DNA of 64,000 bases from Rhodothermia bacterium (GCA_017303715.1 JAFLBZ010000015.1:28901-92900), one strand, 5' to 3'; numbered from the stretch's first letter, positions 1 through 10,815 are shown. Made by a program: numbers and translations. Notes: generated from the letters alone by a model not told the origin.

Positions 1-1356
1 TTGGTAGTAGCGAATCCGGCCATTTTGCATTCCGAGTAACAAATCCTCGTCTCCGTCGCCATCCAAATCTCCGAATGCAGGAGCCAAGTTATAAGCACCC
101 TCTATCTTCAAGAAATGCGAATCTTTAAGGCGATATTCGGGGGTGTTTTGTAATTCTGTGGCCTCAAAAAGCGTCAAACGTCCAAAATTAGGCGATCCCA
201 CTTGGTCTTCGTTCCCAACCACCAAATCTAAATCACCATCACGGTCAACATCAAAAAATGCGGGGACGCTCTTTTTTCCGACATCTGGCACATAAAGATA
301 CCGTTTGGTTTGAAGGGTATAAACAGGCTTTGCCTTGCTTCCGGTATTGCGATAAAAATAAAGGTTCTGGATGGCATCGCCTTGTAGATCCATACAAAAA
401 CCACCTTGAACCGCCACAAACATATCTTCATCTCCGTCTAAGTCTTCGTCGCCAAAAACGGCTACATTAAAACCAGACGTTTGTAGGCCAAGCCCCGGAA
501 TGATAAAGGCGGGGTATTGTTGCTCGGTTTTCGGGAATGCGAACGCGGATTCTGTGCAGGTTCCGGTGTTTTCAAGTTGGAGCAAACCAGCGATGAAAGT
601 ATCTGTCCAGAGGATATCGGGTTTTTCGTCACCATTTAGATCGTGGAAGGAAATGGTTGCCGCGCCATGTCGCCCAGACTTTGTGAGGGCCGCCCCACCG
701 CAATAGGTTCCGAGAAGCGAGACACCGGCAAACACATCGGAACGGCGGGTAAACTTGGGCAATCCGTCATCCCAGCGCCCCACTTGCTCGTAAAAGGTGA
801 TGGTTCCAGATTGGTTTGTGGTGAAGTAATCGCGGTCGTTGTCGCAGTCTATGTCTGTAAATTGAGGGATTGAACCAACTTCAGAAAAAACCGGTTTGCC
901 ATCCGTATCCAACAAGATTTCCGTTTTTTGGTTTGTGTTAAACTGGTTGTTGACCCTGCTAAATTCCCAGACTTGTATATCATTATAGCCATTGGCGGCA
1001 AACAAAAAGAACACGTCTTTGGCTTCGGGCCAGATTTGAAACCAATTTCCAGAAACCACCTCCGGAAAGGCGTTCAGTTGTTCTAAGACCAAGCCCTCGA
1101 TAGGGTCATTCCGAAAAAACAAGAGTTGATCGGGCTGGTTTTGCAAAAAAAGGTCTGGACGTGCATCTCCCGTCACGTCTATCCACTGCAACAATGGCGT
1201 ATGAAGCCCACCAACAGGCCAAGAACGATAGGAAATGCCCGCTGCGTCTGTGACGTGCATTGGTTCCGCCAAAAAATTCTGGGCCAGTAAGTGACCAGAC
1301 GAGACGCCGAGCCAACATAAAACAACAAATATCCGGAAGAAAATGGTGCGCCGCAT
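1..1356 (-). CDS. FG-GAP/VCBS repeat secreted protein, partial (cut by left edge)
   Basis: The reading frame opens at 1356 with a signal peptide (Arg-Arg start, hydrophobic stretch, LLAQ-type cleavage site near residue 26) and runs off the left edge after 452 codons. It contains repeated Asp-rich motifs such as DVTGDARPDL, DLNGDEKPDI, DLDGDEDM, DVDRDGDLDL and DLDGDGDEDL. These are calcium-binding FG-GAP/VCBS beta-propeller blades, so the product is probably a secreted or surface protein. The C-terminus, where a T9SS sorting domain might lie, is outside the window. The start was chosen for the signal peptide; shorter reading frames in other phases here are shadows. It is divergent from gyrA. 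The substrate or partner is unknown. Confidence 0.8.
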   Translation of the reverse strand, partial: MRRTIFFRIFVVLCWLGVSSGHLLAQNFLAEPMHVTDAAGISYRSWPVGGLHTPLLQWIDVTGDARPDLFLQNQPDQLLFFRNDPIEGLVLEQLNAFPEVVSGNWFQIWPEAKDVFFLFAANGYNDIQVWEFSRVNNQFNTNQKTEILLDTDGKPVFSEVGSIPQFTDIDCDNDRDYFTTNQSGTITFYEQVGRWDDGLPKFTRRSDVFAGVSLLGTYCGGAALTKSGRHGAATISFHDLNGDEKPDILWTDTFIAGLLQLENTGTCTESAFAFPKTEQQYPAFIIPGLGLQTSGFNVAVFGDEDLDGDEDMFVAVQGGFCMDLQGDAIQNLYFYRNTGSKAKPVYTLQTKRYLYVPDVGKKSVPAFFDVDRDGDLDLVVGNEDQVGSPNFGRLTLFEATELQNTPEYRLKDSHFLKIEGAYNLAPAFGDLDGDGDEDLLLGMQNGRIRYYQ

Positions 1357-1549
1357 CCCATTTTGGTTTTGGTTTATCAGAAATGTACAACCCGATACTA
1401 AAAGCCGCAAGAAGGCCAAGAAGAAGAACATGGTTTTGGGGGTTTAAAAAGCGATTCCTATAAAGTTCTTCATCCCATAGCACAATCGTATTTCGTATAT
1501 TAATAAGCTAACCAAAATCTAAAGAACCCCCCAAACCACAGCCCAATTT

Positions 1550-4213
1550 ATGGCAGACGAATTGAACGAAAACGACCTCCCTTCCGACGAAAGCCAAGAC
1601 GCCAGCACCCCTCGTATTGTCCCGATCAATATAGAAGAAGAGATGAAAGCGGCCTACATTGACTATTCAATGTCGGTGATTGTAAGCCGCGCTTTGCCCG
1701 ATGTGCGGGACGGTCTGAAGCCCGTACACCGTCGGGTGTTGTATGGGATGGACGAGCTTAGCATGGGCGCAGGGAAGGCTTACAAAAAAAGCGCACGTAT
1801 TGTTGGGGATGTTTTGGGTAAATATCACCCGCATGGCGACTCTGCGGTCTATCAGACGATGGTGCGGATGGCGCAAGATTTTGCAATGCGTTACCCATTG
1901 GTGGATGGCCAAGGGAATTTTGGCTCGATTGATGGCGACTCGGCTGCGGCCATGCGCTATACCGAAGTCCGAATGACGCGCCTTGCCGAGGAAATGCTTC
2001 GCGATTTGGGGAAGGAAACGGTGGACTTTGTGCCCAACTTCGATGGTTCCTTGGATGAGCCGGAGGTCTTGCCTGCTGCCATACCCAATCTGCTCCTCAA
2101 TGGTTCATCGGGGATTGCCGTCGGGATGGCTACCAATATCCCACCCCATAATTTGGGCGAATTGGTGGATGGTATTATAGCCTTTATCGAGGACAACGAG
2201 ATCACCATCCCAGAACTCATGAAATTCATTCCCGCACCCGATTTCCCAACGGGGGCCATTATCTATGGTACGACTGGGGTGAAAGAAGCCTATCTCACTG
2301 GGCGCGGACGGGTGGTGGTACGGGCCAAAATGCACGAAGAGACCATACACGGACGCTCGGCATTGGTGGTTTCGGAAATACCGTATCAGGTGCTGAAATC
2401 GGGGATTATTGAGAAAATTGCACAATTGGTACGGGATAAACGCATCGAAGGCATCCATGATTTGCGGGACGAATCAGACCGAGAAGGGATGCGCATTGTG
2501 ATTGAACTGAAAAAAGATGCCATTCCGATGGTGATCCAAAATCAGTTGTATAAATTTACGCCGCTCCAATCCACTTTTGGCGTCAATACGGTTGCCTTGG
2601 TTAAGGGCAGGCCGCGCACCTTAAACCTTAAAGAGTGCCTCCAATATTATGTAGAACATCGTCACGAGGTGGTGACACGACGCACGGAATATGAACTACG
2701 CAAGGCCGAGGCTCGTGCCCATATTTTGGAAGGTTTACGGATTGCTTTGGATTTTTTGGATGCGGTGATCTCCATTATCCGGCACTCCCCTACGGTGGAC
2801 GAAGCCCAGCAGAATTTAATGGCAGGCCGTTTCCCCGAAAAACTTACGCCGGAGGATCGCGCCATTCTCGGCTTGCCCACCCACAACGAGTCTTTGTTTA
2901 CCCTTTCTGACCTTCAAGCCAAGGCGATTTTGGAGTTACGGCTTCAACGTCTTACAGGTTTAGAACGCCAGAAAATAGAGGACGAATACCGGGCATTGAT
3001 TCAGGAAATTGAGCGTTTGCGCGCCATTTTGGCCTCCGAGGCGTTGCGAATGGCCATCATTAAACAGGAATTAATTGAGATCCGAGAAAAATACGCCGAT
3101 CCGCGCCGTACACAAATAGATCACTCCGGCGGCGAAGACTTTATCATGGAAGACTTGATTGAGGATGTGACGACGGTGGTCACCATGACGCACCAAGGGT
3201 TGATTAAGCGTACCTCGGCCTCAGAATATAAAGCCCAAGGACGTGGTGGAAAGGGCTTAAAAGGTGCTGGAACTCGTGATGAGGATTATATCGAACAGCT
3301 TTTTGTGTGTGGAACGCACGATTGGTTGTTGTTCTTTACGGATTTTGGAAAGTGCTACTGGCTACGGGTTTATGAAATTCCAGAAGGCTCACGTACCGCC
3401 AAAGGAAGATCCATCCGGAACCTCATTCAGATAGACCAAGAAGACAAGGTACGCGCGGTGCTTGCGGTGAATAAAGCCGATTTTGCGAGTGCGGAGTTTA
3501 AAAACTCACATTTTATCTTCTCGGTTACAAAAAACGGGACGGTCAAGAAAACGCCACTGATGGATTATAGCCGACCGCGTGCCGATGGCATCCGTGCACA
3601 AAACATCGAAGAGGGCGACCAACTCTTGGACGTGCGTATGACGGATGGCAAAACCGATATTATTTTGGCGTCCTCTGCCGGATATGCTGTCCGATTCGAG
3701 GAACACCGTGTGCGACCTATGGGCCGAATTGCAACGGGGGTTCGCGGTATTTCCTTGGCCGAGGGCGAGGTGGTGGTGGGCCTCATTGCCGTAACCGACC
3801 CCAATATGATGATTCTTACCGTCAGTGCAAATGGTTACGGGAAACGTAGCTCGGTGGAAGAATACCGGCTAACCAATCGCGGTGGAAAAGGGGTGACGAC
3901 GCTAAAGGCGACTGAACGCACGGGGCCATTGGTGGCTGTCCGGGGGGTAACCGATGAAGATGATTTGGTGATTGCCACCACCAATGGCTTGCTCATTCGG
4001 ATTTCCGCCGGAACCATTCGCGAAACAGGCCGTGCTGCTGGTGGAGTAAAATTGCTTACACTGAATGACAATGACGCCATTGCAGATGTGTCCCGTGTGG
4101 TGAAGGAAGAAGAAGAAAATGGGAATGGAGGGGCAAATGACGTAGAAAACGGGGCTTCCGAGGAAAGCCCTCAAGCGCCCGTCGAGGGGATGAACACCAC
4201 TGAAGAAGCATAA
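1550..4213 (+). CDS. gyrA: DNA gyrase subunit A
   Basis: Type IIA topoisomerase A subunit, which introduces negative supercoils with GyrB. The 887-residue length is normal. The winged-helix breakage domain holds the catalytic tyrosine in AAMRYTE (Tyr137). The quinolone-determining region [10 protein letters not shown] follows residue 92, with Ser98 matching E. coli Ser83 and Gln102 at the place of E. coli Asp87. The C-terminal half has the repeated RGGKG motifs of the DNA-wrapping beta-pinwheel, including the GyrA-box-like QGRGGKG near residue 560, which separates it from ParC. The tail is an acidic, Asn/Glu-rich linker. It stands alone, without gyrB next to it, and ends at a strong shared hairpin. 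Confidence 0.97.
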   Translation: MADELNENDLPSDESQDASTPRIVPINIEEEMKAAYIDYSMSVIVSRALPDVRDGLKPVHRRVLYGMDELSMGAGKAYKKSARIVGDVLGKYHPHGDSAVYQTMVRMAQDFAMRYPLVDGQGNFGSIDGDSAAAMRYTEVRMTRLAEEMLRDLGKETVDFVPNFDGSLDEPEVLPAAIPNLLLNGSSGIAVGMATNIPPHNLGELVDGIIAFIEDNEITIPELMKFIPAPDFPTGAIIYGTTGVKEAYLTGRGRVVVRAKMHEETIHGRSALVVSEIPYQVLKSGIIEKIAQLVRDKRIEGIHDLRDESDREGMRIVIELKKDAIPMVIQNQLYKFTPLQSTFGVNTVALVKGRPRTLNLKECLQYYVEHRHEVVTRRTEYELRKAEARAHILEGLRIALDFLDAVISIIRHSPTVDEAQQNLMAGRFPEKLTPEDRAILGLPTHNESLFTLSDLQAKAILELRLQRLTGLERQKIEDEYRALIQEIERLRAILASEALRMAIIKQELIEIREKYADPRRTQIDHSGGEDFIMEDLIEDVTTVVTMTHQGLIKRTSASEYKAQGRGGKGLKGAGTRDEDYIEQLFVCGTHDWLLFFTDFGKCYWLRVYEIPEGSRTAKGRSIRNLIQIDQEDKVRAVLAVNKADFASAEFKNSHFIFSVTKNGTVKKTPLMDYSRPRADGIRAQNIEEGDQLLDVRMTDGKTDIILASSAGYAVRFEEHRVRPMGRIATGVRGISLAEGEVVVGLIAVTDPNMMILTVSANGYGKRSSVEEYRLTNRGGKGVTTLKATERTGPLVAVRGVTDEDDLVIATTNGLLIRISAGTIRETGRAAGGVKLLTLNDNDAIADVSRVVKEEEENGNGGANDVENGASEESPQAPVEGMNTTEEA

Positions 4214-4234
4214 TATTTTGCACATAAGTTACTA

Positions 4235-4281
4235 AATAACAAGCGGTTGCCACAAAATATAAGAGGCAACCGCTTGTTATT
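4235..4281. terminator. Bidirectional terminator between gyrA and trxB
   Basis: Perfect 17-bp inverted repeat: arm AATAACAAGCGGTTGCC at 4235-4251 and its complement at 4265-4281, with a 13-base loop. It lies between convergent gyrA and trxB stops and can serve both, although no long T-run follows. Confidence 0.8.
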
Positions 4282-4307
4282 CTCACCTATTTGTACCGAT
4301 GTTAGCG

Positions 4308-5264
4308 CTATGCGTTGTTCTCGGCCAACCAGCGTTCCACATCAATAGCGGCCATACAACCCGTTCCGGCAGCCGTAATTGCCTGACGATATACGTGGTC
4401 TTGGGCATCGCCACAAGCAAATACGCCGGGAATATTGGTTGCGGTATTGCCAGATCCAGTTTTCAGATAACCTGTGGCATCCATTTCCAACTGCCCCTTG
4501 AACACCTCCGTATTTGGTTTATGCCCAATAGCGACGAAGAGTCCTGTAACGGGCAAGGTACTGGTTTCGCTCGTTTGCACATTTTTCAGCGCAAGCCCCG
4601 TGACCTCATTTTCACCCAAGACATCTTCCACAACCGTGTTCCAGATCACCTGAATTTTGGGATTTTCCAAAACCCGTTGTTGCATGATTTTGGAGGCGCG
4701 GAAGCTATCGCGACGGTGAATGAGATATACCTTAGCCGCATGACGGGTGAGGTATTGAGCCTCCTCCATTGCAGTATCTCCGCCGCCCACAATGGCAATT
4801 TCTTGGTTTTTGAAGAAAGCACCGTCACAAGTAGCACATGCCGAGACCCCATATCCACGTAGGCGCAACTCGTTTTCTAAGCCCAAATACATGGCCGAAG
4901 CGCCCGTCGAGACAATAACGGTCTCGGCTAAAAACGGCACTTCCTCGTCCACCACCAATTTGAAAGGCCGCGCCGAAAAGTCCACCTCGGTGACCATGCC
5001 CCAACGCAGGTCTGCCCCAAAGCGTGTTGCCTGATCGCGAAACCGTTGCATCATGTCTGGCCCCATAATTCCTTCAGGAAAACCGGGGAAGTTCTCTACA
5101 TCGGTGGTGGTCATAAGCTGGCCTCCCGGCTCTGGGCCTTCAAAAACAACAGGGCTTAGGTTGGCACGGGCTGCATACAACGCCGCCGTCAATCCGGCAG
5201 GCCCCGTACCAATAATGGCCACATTTAGACGTTCGGCAGCCTCAAAATTTAATTCGTTGATCAT
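4308..5264 (-). CDS. trxB: Thioredoxin reductase
   Basis: Flavoprotein that passes electrons from NADPH to thioredoxin in the cytoplasm. The 318-residue length is typical of the low-molecular-weight bacterial type. The FAD dinucleotide fold is GTGPAGLTAALYAA at residues 19-32, the redox pair is CATC (Cys143/Cys146), the NADPH fold is GGGDTAMEEA, and the C-terminal FAD motif is GVFACGDAQD. It lies 52 bases downstream of trxA in the same direction, so the reductase and its substrate are probably co-transcribed. It ends at the hairpin shared with gyrA. Confidence 0.96.
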   Translation of the reverse strand: MINELNFEAAERLNVAIIGTGPAGLTAALYAARANLSPVVFEGPEPGGQLMTTTDVENFPGFPEGIMGPDMMQRFRDQATRFGADLRWGMVTEVDFSARPFKLVVDEEVPFLAETVIVSTGASAMYLGLENELRLRGYGVSACATCDGAFFKNQEIAIVGGGDTAMEEAQYLTRHAAKVYLIHRRDSFRASKIMQQRVLENPKIQVIWNTVVEDVLGENEVTGLALKNVQTSETSTLPVTGLFVAIGHKPNTEVFKGQLEMDATGYLKTGSGNTATNIPGVFACGDAQDHVYRQAITAAGTGCMAAIDVERWLAENNA

Positions 5265-5316
5265 TGTGTTCTTTCAAAAAGGAACCCGAAGGCATCCAAG
5301 CCTTAATAAAGGTTGT

Positions 5317-5655
5317 TTAAGCGGCAGAAGCGGCATTTTCGATGACTTTATCAAGGTGTGCGGCCAACTTTTTCTTTGGAACCGCACCAATCACTTGATC
5401 CACCACTCGGCCCTTGTGAAAAATAAGGAGTGTGGGGATAGAACGGATGCCAAACTGTCCGGAAACATATTGGTTCTCGTCCACATTCAGTTTTACCACT
5501 TTCGCCTTGCCTTCATACTCATTGGCCAATTGTTCCACAGCCGGAGCAATCATTAGACAAGGGCCGCACCAAGCTGCCCAAAAGTCCACCAAAACGGGGA
5601 CATCGCTTTCTAAAACTTCGGTTTTGAAGGTTTTGTCGGTTACTGCAAGTGCCAT
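5317..5655 (-). CDS. trxA: Thioredoxin
   Basis: Small dithiol oxidoreductase of 112 residues with the active site WCGPC (Cys30/Cys33) in a classical thioredoxin fold, and the cis-proline motif SIPTLL later in the chain. No signal peptide, so cytoplasmic. It sits between an ArsR-family regulator gene (13 bases upstream) and trxB (52 bases downstream), forming an arsR-trxA-trxB transcription unit. The C-terminal Ala-rich tail is ordinary. Confidence 0.96.
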   Translation of the reverse strand: MALAVTDKTFKTEVLESDVPVLVDFWAAWCGPCLMIAPAVEQLANEYEGKAKVVKLNVDENQYVSGQFGIRSIPTLLIFHKGRVVDQVIGAVPKKKLAAHLDKVIENAASAA

Positions 5656-5668
5656 TTTATTATTAGAT

Positions 5669-6031
5669 TTAGGTTAATGATTCATGAAGATGACTTGTGG
5701 AAATGGGGACGGTCAGCGGTTCTACGTAGCGGAGTTTGGCGAACATTTGCTCGAAAGCGGTTTTCATTTGCTCCCAAACCTCCAGATTAATGCAATAACA
5801 CACAGAGGTTCCTTCCGTTTTCCCATACACAAGGCCAATTTGCCGCATCTCTTTCAGGTGTGCCGAGATGGTGGGTTGTGCAAGCGGAAGATCAAACTTC
5901 CCGCAGTTGGTTGCACCCCGTTCCATCAGTTGCTCTAAGATCGCAATACGGGCGGGATGTGCCAGTATGCGGGAAAAGGCCGCAAGTTCGTTCTGTGTTT
6001 TGTTAAAAGCCTCTGTATTGATTGCACCCAT
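5669..6031 (-). CDS. ArsR-family winged-helix regulator
   Basis: A 120-residue metalloregulator-type repressor. The helix-turn-helix is built around [13 protein letters not shown] and the recognition helix [13 protein letters not shown], followed by the wing [16 protein letters not shown]. The frame stays open much further upstream, but that part runs into the preceding DUF4340 gene and contains no family sequence, so I start at the ATG at 6031. The classical ELCVCDL metal site is absent. The Cys pair in SVCYC and a Cys in TNCGKF could be thiol sensors, but this is inference. Its position 13 bases before trxA suggests control of the thioredoxin system. Confidence 0.88.
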   Translation of the reverse strand: MGAINTEAFNKTQNELAAFSRILAHPARIAILEQLMERGATNCGKFDLPLAQPTISAHLKEMRQIGLVYGKTEGTSVCYCINLEVWEQMKTAFEQMFAKLRYVEPLTVPISTSHLHESLT

Positions 6032-6119
6032 TTCTTTTATTGTTATATCGAAATATACAAATATATAGATAAAAAAGCAACACCACGATTGTGAAATACA
6101 AATGACGATACCGAGGTGT

Positions 6120-7136
6120 TTACAACAAGCCCTCTTCGCCTTCTTCGCCTCTACGGGATTTTTTGGGTGTTTGAGGCGATGTGGCGTTATTGGTGGGCGC
6201 TGGAGAAATCGTTGATGGGCCTGATGGTGGTGTAGTGCCTCTGGAAAGTTGGCCAATTTCGGGGGCAAGTAGCGGCAACTGTGTTGGCGAAAGCCTAAAG
6301 ACATCTTTGTTGCCATCTATGGTACCCAGAATCTCGTTGGCCGTTTCTTTGAAGACCAATTCCCGTGTGAGTCCTGCCGTTGTTTTGATGCGAAGGATAT
6401 GGGTGCCTTCTGCTTTTAGCGCTGCCGGTTGTACACCATGCACAAAGGCTTCGGCTTTTACTGCCCCAAAGCGCCGCAACCATTTAACCGTACTCAGGGT
6501 ATCGGCTGTTGTACCAATGCCGTTTAGGATTAATTGCCACTGGCCGTTGGTGTTTGCAACCTCATATTTCTCATCGGGCTTGACGACGGAAATACGCTCG
6601 ATGGTAGCAATAGGGAGTCTTAAAACGGTGGTAGAGCGCCATTCCTCAAGGGCTGTATTGGTCGAGACATTGCCTCTAACTTGCAGGACGTTGGGGTCGT
6701 TGCCCATCCGCATAAAAAAAGACGCACCTTCGGCAGTGGTATTGCCTAAGATGAGGGTCCGGGTATTTTTGCCCATCGTAAGCACAATGGTGCGTGCAGC
6801 GGCTTCCACGCCATAGGTTTTGTACCGATCTGGCGTATTGGCAACAACATGTTCTGGTTTCAAGGCAACCAATTGACCAAGCAAGCGAGCGATGGCCACC
6901 GAATCTGCCGGACTATGCTGCGGATGTGTAATATGCCAGCCTTCGGCGCCTTTGAGCAATTTGAGGGTGTCTTGATTGGCCACACGAATTTCGATGGCGT
7001 CAATCTCTTCGGTTTTTATGCTCCAGTTCGGGAGTTTAACGGTTGACTCTAAGCCACCAAAAATACCTGCGAAATAACCCATAACCAATACGCCCGCCAA
7101 AACTGCGGTGAGTAGGAGAACCTGCCCTTGCTTCAT
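6120..7136 (-). CDS. DUF4340 domain membrane-anchored protein
   Basis: A 338-residue protein with an N-terminal transmembrane anchor (about residues 6-28) and a large external part matching the DUF4340 layout: motifs such as IDAIEIRVANQDTLKLLKG, GWHITHPQHSPAD, then a second similar half from IATIERISVVKPDEKY. In many Bacteroidota, DUF4340 proteins accompany GldG/ABC-transporter operons, but no such genes lie here. The C-terminal tail is Pro/Thr-rich and then basic and acidic (low complexity). It precedes the arsR-trx genes by 88 bases in the same direction, with no clear functional link. Function unknown. Confidence 0.75.
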   Translation of the reverse strand: MKQGQVLLLTAVLAGVLVMGYFAGIFGGLESTVKLPNWSIKTEEIDAIEIRVANQDTLKLLKGAEGWHITHPQHSPADSVAIARLLGQLVALKPEHVVANTPDRYKTYGVEAAARTIVLTMGKNTRTLILGNTTAEGASFFMRMGNDPNVLQVRGNVSTNTALEEWRSTTVLRLPIATIERISVVKPDEKYEVANTNGQWQLILNGIGTTADTLSTVKWLRRFGAVKAEAFVHGVQPAALKAEGTHILRIKTTAGLTRELVFKETANEILGTIDGNKDVFRLSPTQLPLLAPEIGQLSRGTTPPSGPSTISPAPTNNATSPQTPKKSRRGEEGEEGLL

Positions 7137-7698
7137 GTTTTTTGCTTTTTAAACGAAGATGTTACCATAAGAAAATATACGGCATCCGGTTTAGGATCAA
7201 ACAGTCTTAAACGCAAAATAACCGATTGGGGCAAAAAACAATTATTTGCCTACGGTCTCCTATTTTTGATCCTGTAGTCAACAACTTATTGGCTTCGTGG
7301 TGCTTCCACGGGGAAAGCAAACCTTGTTATTAGAACGTACCACACAGGATTTTGACCTGCACTTCAAACATCCTATTTGATTAAAGCATGATGTAGGTTA
7401 TTTTTATAAGGTGATTTTCTTATGGCAGAAGAGGTCTGCGATCTTGTTGTAGCGCAACACACATCTGCATTTTTATAGACCCAACTTCTGCACTGTTCTT
7501 TGGATTTACTGACGAAAACCAATATCTGCGTAAGTGCAGTGATGTGAAAGGAAGGGATAAAATAAGATTTTTTTAGAAACAGGGCATTGATATTTACCAT
7601 TACGGCACGATTGTAATTAGGAATGCAGCCAGATAAGTATTATCTTAATCTTCTCATCACCTCTAATTGTTTTTTTACATGTCTTAAATTAATTGTTT
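7137..7698. other. Intergenic stretch between divergent DUF4340 and T9SS protein genes
   Basis: About 560 bases without a supported gene. The only open frames are short and have no family features. It should contain the promoters of both divergent genes, but no clean TTTG/TAnnTTTG pair was seen. A small inverted repeat GATAAGTATTATC lies about 60 bases before the rightward start. Confidence 0.5.
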
Positions 7699-10600
7699 AT
7701 GCAGAAGCAATATGCTACCAGTACGTTGAAGTGGTTATTATTAGGTCTAATAGGTGTAATTGCCATTTCTGTTTTTGTATTTCAGCCAGATAACCCCGCA
7801 ACCTTGCCAGATTTTGAGCAGTTGGAAATGGGCGAAGATGGTGCGGGCCGAGCAGAATTCGACCGGATTCGCTTTCAAGATCCGAAAACCAAACAAATCC
7901 CCGAAGGCATAAGGACAAGAGAGTTACGGTTTATTCAAGATTTGCCTATACGGCTCGAAGGGGCTGCACTGAACAAAACCAGTGCAGATGTCCTTTCTTG
8001 GACACAAAGAGGCCCGTACAACGTGGGTGGAAGAACCAGAGCCGTATTATATGATGTGAGTGACGCAACCTATAATACCCTGATTGCAGGAAGCCCGACA
8101 GGAGGCGTGTGGCGCACGACAAATGGGGGGGACTCTTGGAGCCGCAGTACCCTCAATCCTTTGGCAGGTTTTTATGAACTACATAACGTAACAGCCCTGA
8201 CCCAAGATACGCGGAGCGGTAAGACGGCTACGTGGTATTTCGCAGGAGGAGAACATGGGGTTTCTCATGGAGTTAATGGTTATTTTACTTTGCTTGGAGA
8301 AGGAGTATGGAAATCCACCGATAGTGGGGTTTCTTGGACGCAGTTAAATGCGAGTATTGGCAGCACGCCCTCGCCTCAATCTTGGAATTCTCGATTTGAT
8401 TATGTATGGGACTTGGCTATAGACCCTTCCAATACCTCACAAGATGAGATTTATGCGGCTTGCGCCTCCGATTTGATTGTGCGCTCGACCAATGGTGGTA
8501 CCTCTTGGTCTATAGTATTAGGCACTTATGCTTCTTCATCTCGTTATACAGATGTCGCTGTGAGCAGCACGGGAAGGGTTTATGCAACTTTTGGGAACGC
8601 TTCAGGAAGTGCCTCCACCAAGGGCATCTTTACTTCTTCTTCTGGCGATTCTGGCTCTTTCACCGATATTACCCCTGCCGCACTCACAGGAAACTATAGA
8701 AGGATTGAGATCGCCATCTCTCCCTCCAATGAGGACATCGTGTATTTTCTGGCCAATACACCTAGTGCAGGAACGCGTGATCATATGCTCTTTAAATATC
8801 AACTTTCTACCAATACATGGACGGATTTATCTGAAAACATTCCTAATTATGGTTCTTTTCAGAATGGTATTTTTAGTTCGCAGGGCAGTTACGATTTGTT
8901 GGTCAAGGTTAATCCAAGCAATGAAAACCAAATCTATATTGGCGGAACGAGTTTATACCGTTTAACTTTTTCGCCTCCTGCCACAGCCGCTACCGCATCT
9001 GTACAAATTGGGGGCTATAGCAATTCCGGAGATAACTGGAGTGGGGTTACGGGTGAAATTGACCAACACGCGGATCAACATGCTTTAACCTTCCGCCCCG
9101 GTAGTAGCACCACTGCCGTATCGGGGCATGACGGCGGGATTAGTTTTACCAACGATATTACGGCAAGCACGGTTGTATGGGATAACCAAAACAATGGCTA
9201 CAATACTACCCAGTTTTATGCGGCAGCCGTGGCGCCAAATATGTCCGGTGATAATGTGCTGGTAGGAGGTATGCAGGACAATGGTTCCTGGTTTGTAAAT
9301 TCGTCATCACCAACTGCAAATTGGGTTGATCAATTAGGTGGAGATGGTTCATTTGCCGCGATATCCGACAATAAAGGTTATTATTACTTCTCTTGGCAGA
9401 ACGGGACTATTTACCGTTTCCGATTGGATAGCGCTGGCGGGTTTTTAGGGTTTAGAAGGGTAGACCCTTTAGGGGCTTCTGGTTATAAGTTTATCAATCC
9501 CTTTATCTTAGACCCCACCAATACGTCTCGCATGTATTTGGCAGGAGGCACGACCATTTGGCGCAATAGCAATTTAGAAGATGCTGCCATTACCGAAGGA
9601 AGTAATAGCGAGCTTGTAACCAATTGGACCCAGCTTTCTGGCACGAATGTGAGTGGGGGATCCATTTCGGCGGTCTCGGCTTCAACATCGCCTGCAAACC
9701 ATGTGTTTTACGGAACCATAGGAGGGCGTATCTACCGCTTAGACGGTGCAGATGCAGCAACCGCAGCCAGCGTGCCAGTCGAGATTACAGGTAGTGGGAT
9801 GGCTGGTAGCAATAAATACACCTCTTCCATTGCCGTTGATCCCACGGATGCCAATAAAGTCTTGGTCACTTATTCTAATTATAGCATAATTAGTGTCTAT
9901 TATACCACAAATGCACTTTCTGCAACCCCTACATGGGCCAACGTAAGTGGCAACATCGAGCAAAATGCAGATGGCAGCGGGAATGGACCTGCAGTGCTTT
10001 GGGGGACGATCATGCCCTATCAAGGAGGGACATTGTATGCACTTGGTACAAGTACGGGCTTGTATTTTTCTACAAGTGTGAATGGGAGTACCACTTGGAC
10101 GCGAGAGGCCGGCGTTGGTATTATGCCCGTCAGTATGGTTGTTTCGCGTATGAAAGATGCCAACCTTTTTGTTGCGACCTTTGGAAATGGTATGTTTCAA
10201 GGAACGGGCCTGACCGCGCTGCCCATTCAGGTGGCGGGTTTTATAGCCACTCAGGAACAGGATAATGCCATTTTGGAGTGGCGAGCCTTCAGCCAGTCCA
10301 ATATAGATGCTTTTGTCCTTGAACACGCTTTCGGGGGGGATACACCGTTTAGAGAAGCCTTCACCATTAGCCCAGAAAACAAAGACGCGCCAGAAAATGC
10401 GTATCGGAGGACTATCCCTAATTTACTGCCGGGGCATCATCGCTTTCGACTTAAGCAAGTGAGCACAGACGGACGAATTTATTACACGGACGAAGTTGGG
10501 TTAAATGTTGCTTTGGCCAATAAATTCTTGCTCAGTGAGGCGTATCCTAATCCCTTTAATCCACAAACAAAGTTTCATTTTGCTACGGCAACATCACAAC

Positions 10601-10785
10601 GGGTTACGGTCAAAGTCTTTAATGCCCTCGGTAAGCAAGTGGCTACACTGTATCAAGGAACGGTTCCGGCAAATGAAACCCAGTTTATTACGTTTGAGGG
10701 AAATGGCTTGGCCAGCGGCTTATATTTGGTGCAGGTTTTGGGACAAAATTTCTCAGCTGTACGCCGTATGAACTTGGTAAAATAG
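7699..10785 (+). CDS. Large secreted beta-propeller (BNR/sortilin-like) protein with T9SS sorting domain
   Basis: A 1028-residue exported protein. The start is the ATG at 7699 (a TTG six bases upstream is less likely), giving Lys-rich residues then a hydrophobic signal/anchor (about 13-30). The body holds repeated Asp-box/BNR-like units such as GVWRTTNGGDSW, GVWKSTDSGVSW and STNGGTSW, typical of glycoside- or surface-binding beta-propellers (sortilin/Vps10-like). The last 80 residues form a type A T9SS sorting domain: AYPNPFNPQTKF, VKVFNALGKQVATL and GLYLVQVL, ending with a basic tail. It is therefore secreted across the outer membrane by the type IX system and probably surface-attached. The ligand is unknown. 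Confidence 0.88.
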   Translation: MQKQYATSTLKWLLLGLIGVIAISVFVFQPDNPATLPDFEQLEMGEDGAGRAEFDRIRFQDPKTKQIPEGIRTRELRFIQDLPIRLEGAALNKTSADVLSWTQRGPYNVGGRTRAVLYDVSDATYNTLIAGSPTGGVWRTTNGGDSWSRSTLNPLAGFYELHNVTALTQDTRSGKTATWYFAGGEHGVSHGVNGYFTLLGEGVWKSTDSGVSWTQLNASIGSTPSPQSWNSRFDYVWDLAIDPSNTSQDEIYAACASDLIVRSTNGGTSWSIVLGTYASSSRYTDVAVSSTGRVYATFGNASGSASTKGIFTSSSGDSGSFTDITPAALTGNYRRIEIAISPSNEDIVYFLANTPSAGTRDHMLFKYQLSTNTWTDLSENIPNYGSFQNGIFSSQGSYDLLVKVNPSNENQIYIGGTSLYRLTFSPPATAATASVQIGGYSNSGDNWSGVTGEIDQHADQHALTFRPGSSTTAVSGHDGGISFTNDITASTVVWDNQNNGYNTTQFYAAAVAPNMSGDNVLVGGMQDNGSWFVNSSSPTANWVDQLGGDGSFAAISDNKGYYYFSWQNGTIYRFRLDSAGGFLGFRRVDPLGASGYKFINPFILDPTNTSRMYLAGGTTIWRNSNLEDAAITEGSNSELVTNWTQLSGTNVSGGSISAVSASTSPANHVFYGTIGGRIYRLDGADAATAASVPVEITGSGMAGSNKYTSSIAVDPTDANKVLVTYSNYSIISVYYTTNALSATPTWANVSGNIEQNADGSGNGPAVLWGTIMPYQGGTLYALGTSTGLYFSTSVNGSTTWTREAGVGIMPVSMVVSRMKDANLFVATFGNGMFQGTGLTALPIQVAGFIATQEQDNAILEWRAFSQSNIDAFVLEHAFGGDTPFREAFTISPENKDAPENAYRRTIPNLLPGHHRFRLKQVSTDGRIYYTDEVGLNVALANKFLLSEAYPNPFNPQTKFHFATATSQRVTVKVFNALGKQVATLYQGTVPANETQFITFEGNGLASGLYLVQVLGQNFSAVRRMNLVK

Positions 10786-10815
10786 TTTTTTGGCAAACAA
10801 AGTCTTGGCATGTCA

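Noticed and set aside
5669..6316. A 215-codon version of the ArsR gene starting at 6316
   Set aside because: The extra N-terminus overlaps the DUF4340 gene, has no family sequence, and a proper ATG start exists at 6031.
7373..7600. A 75-codon leftward frame in the gap before the T9SS protein
   Set aside because: No ribosome site, no family features and poor coding character; treated as noncoding.
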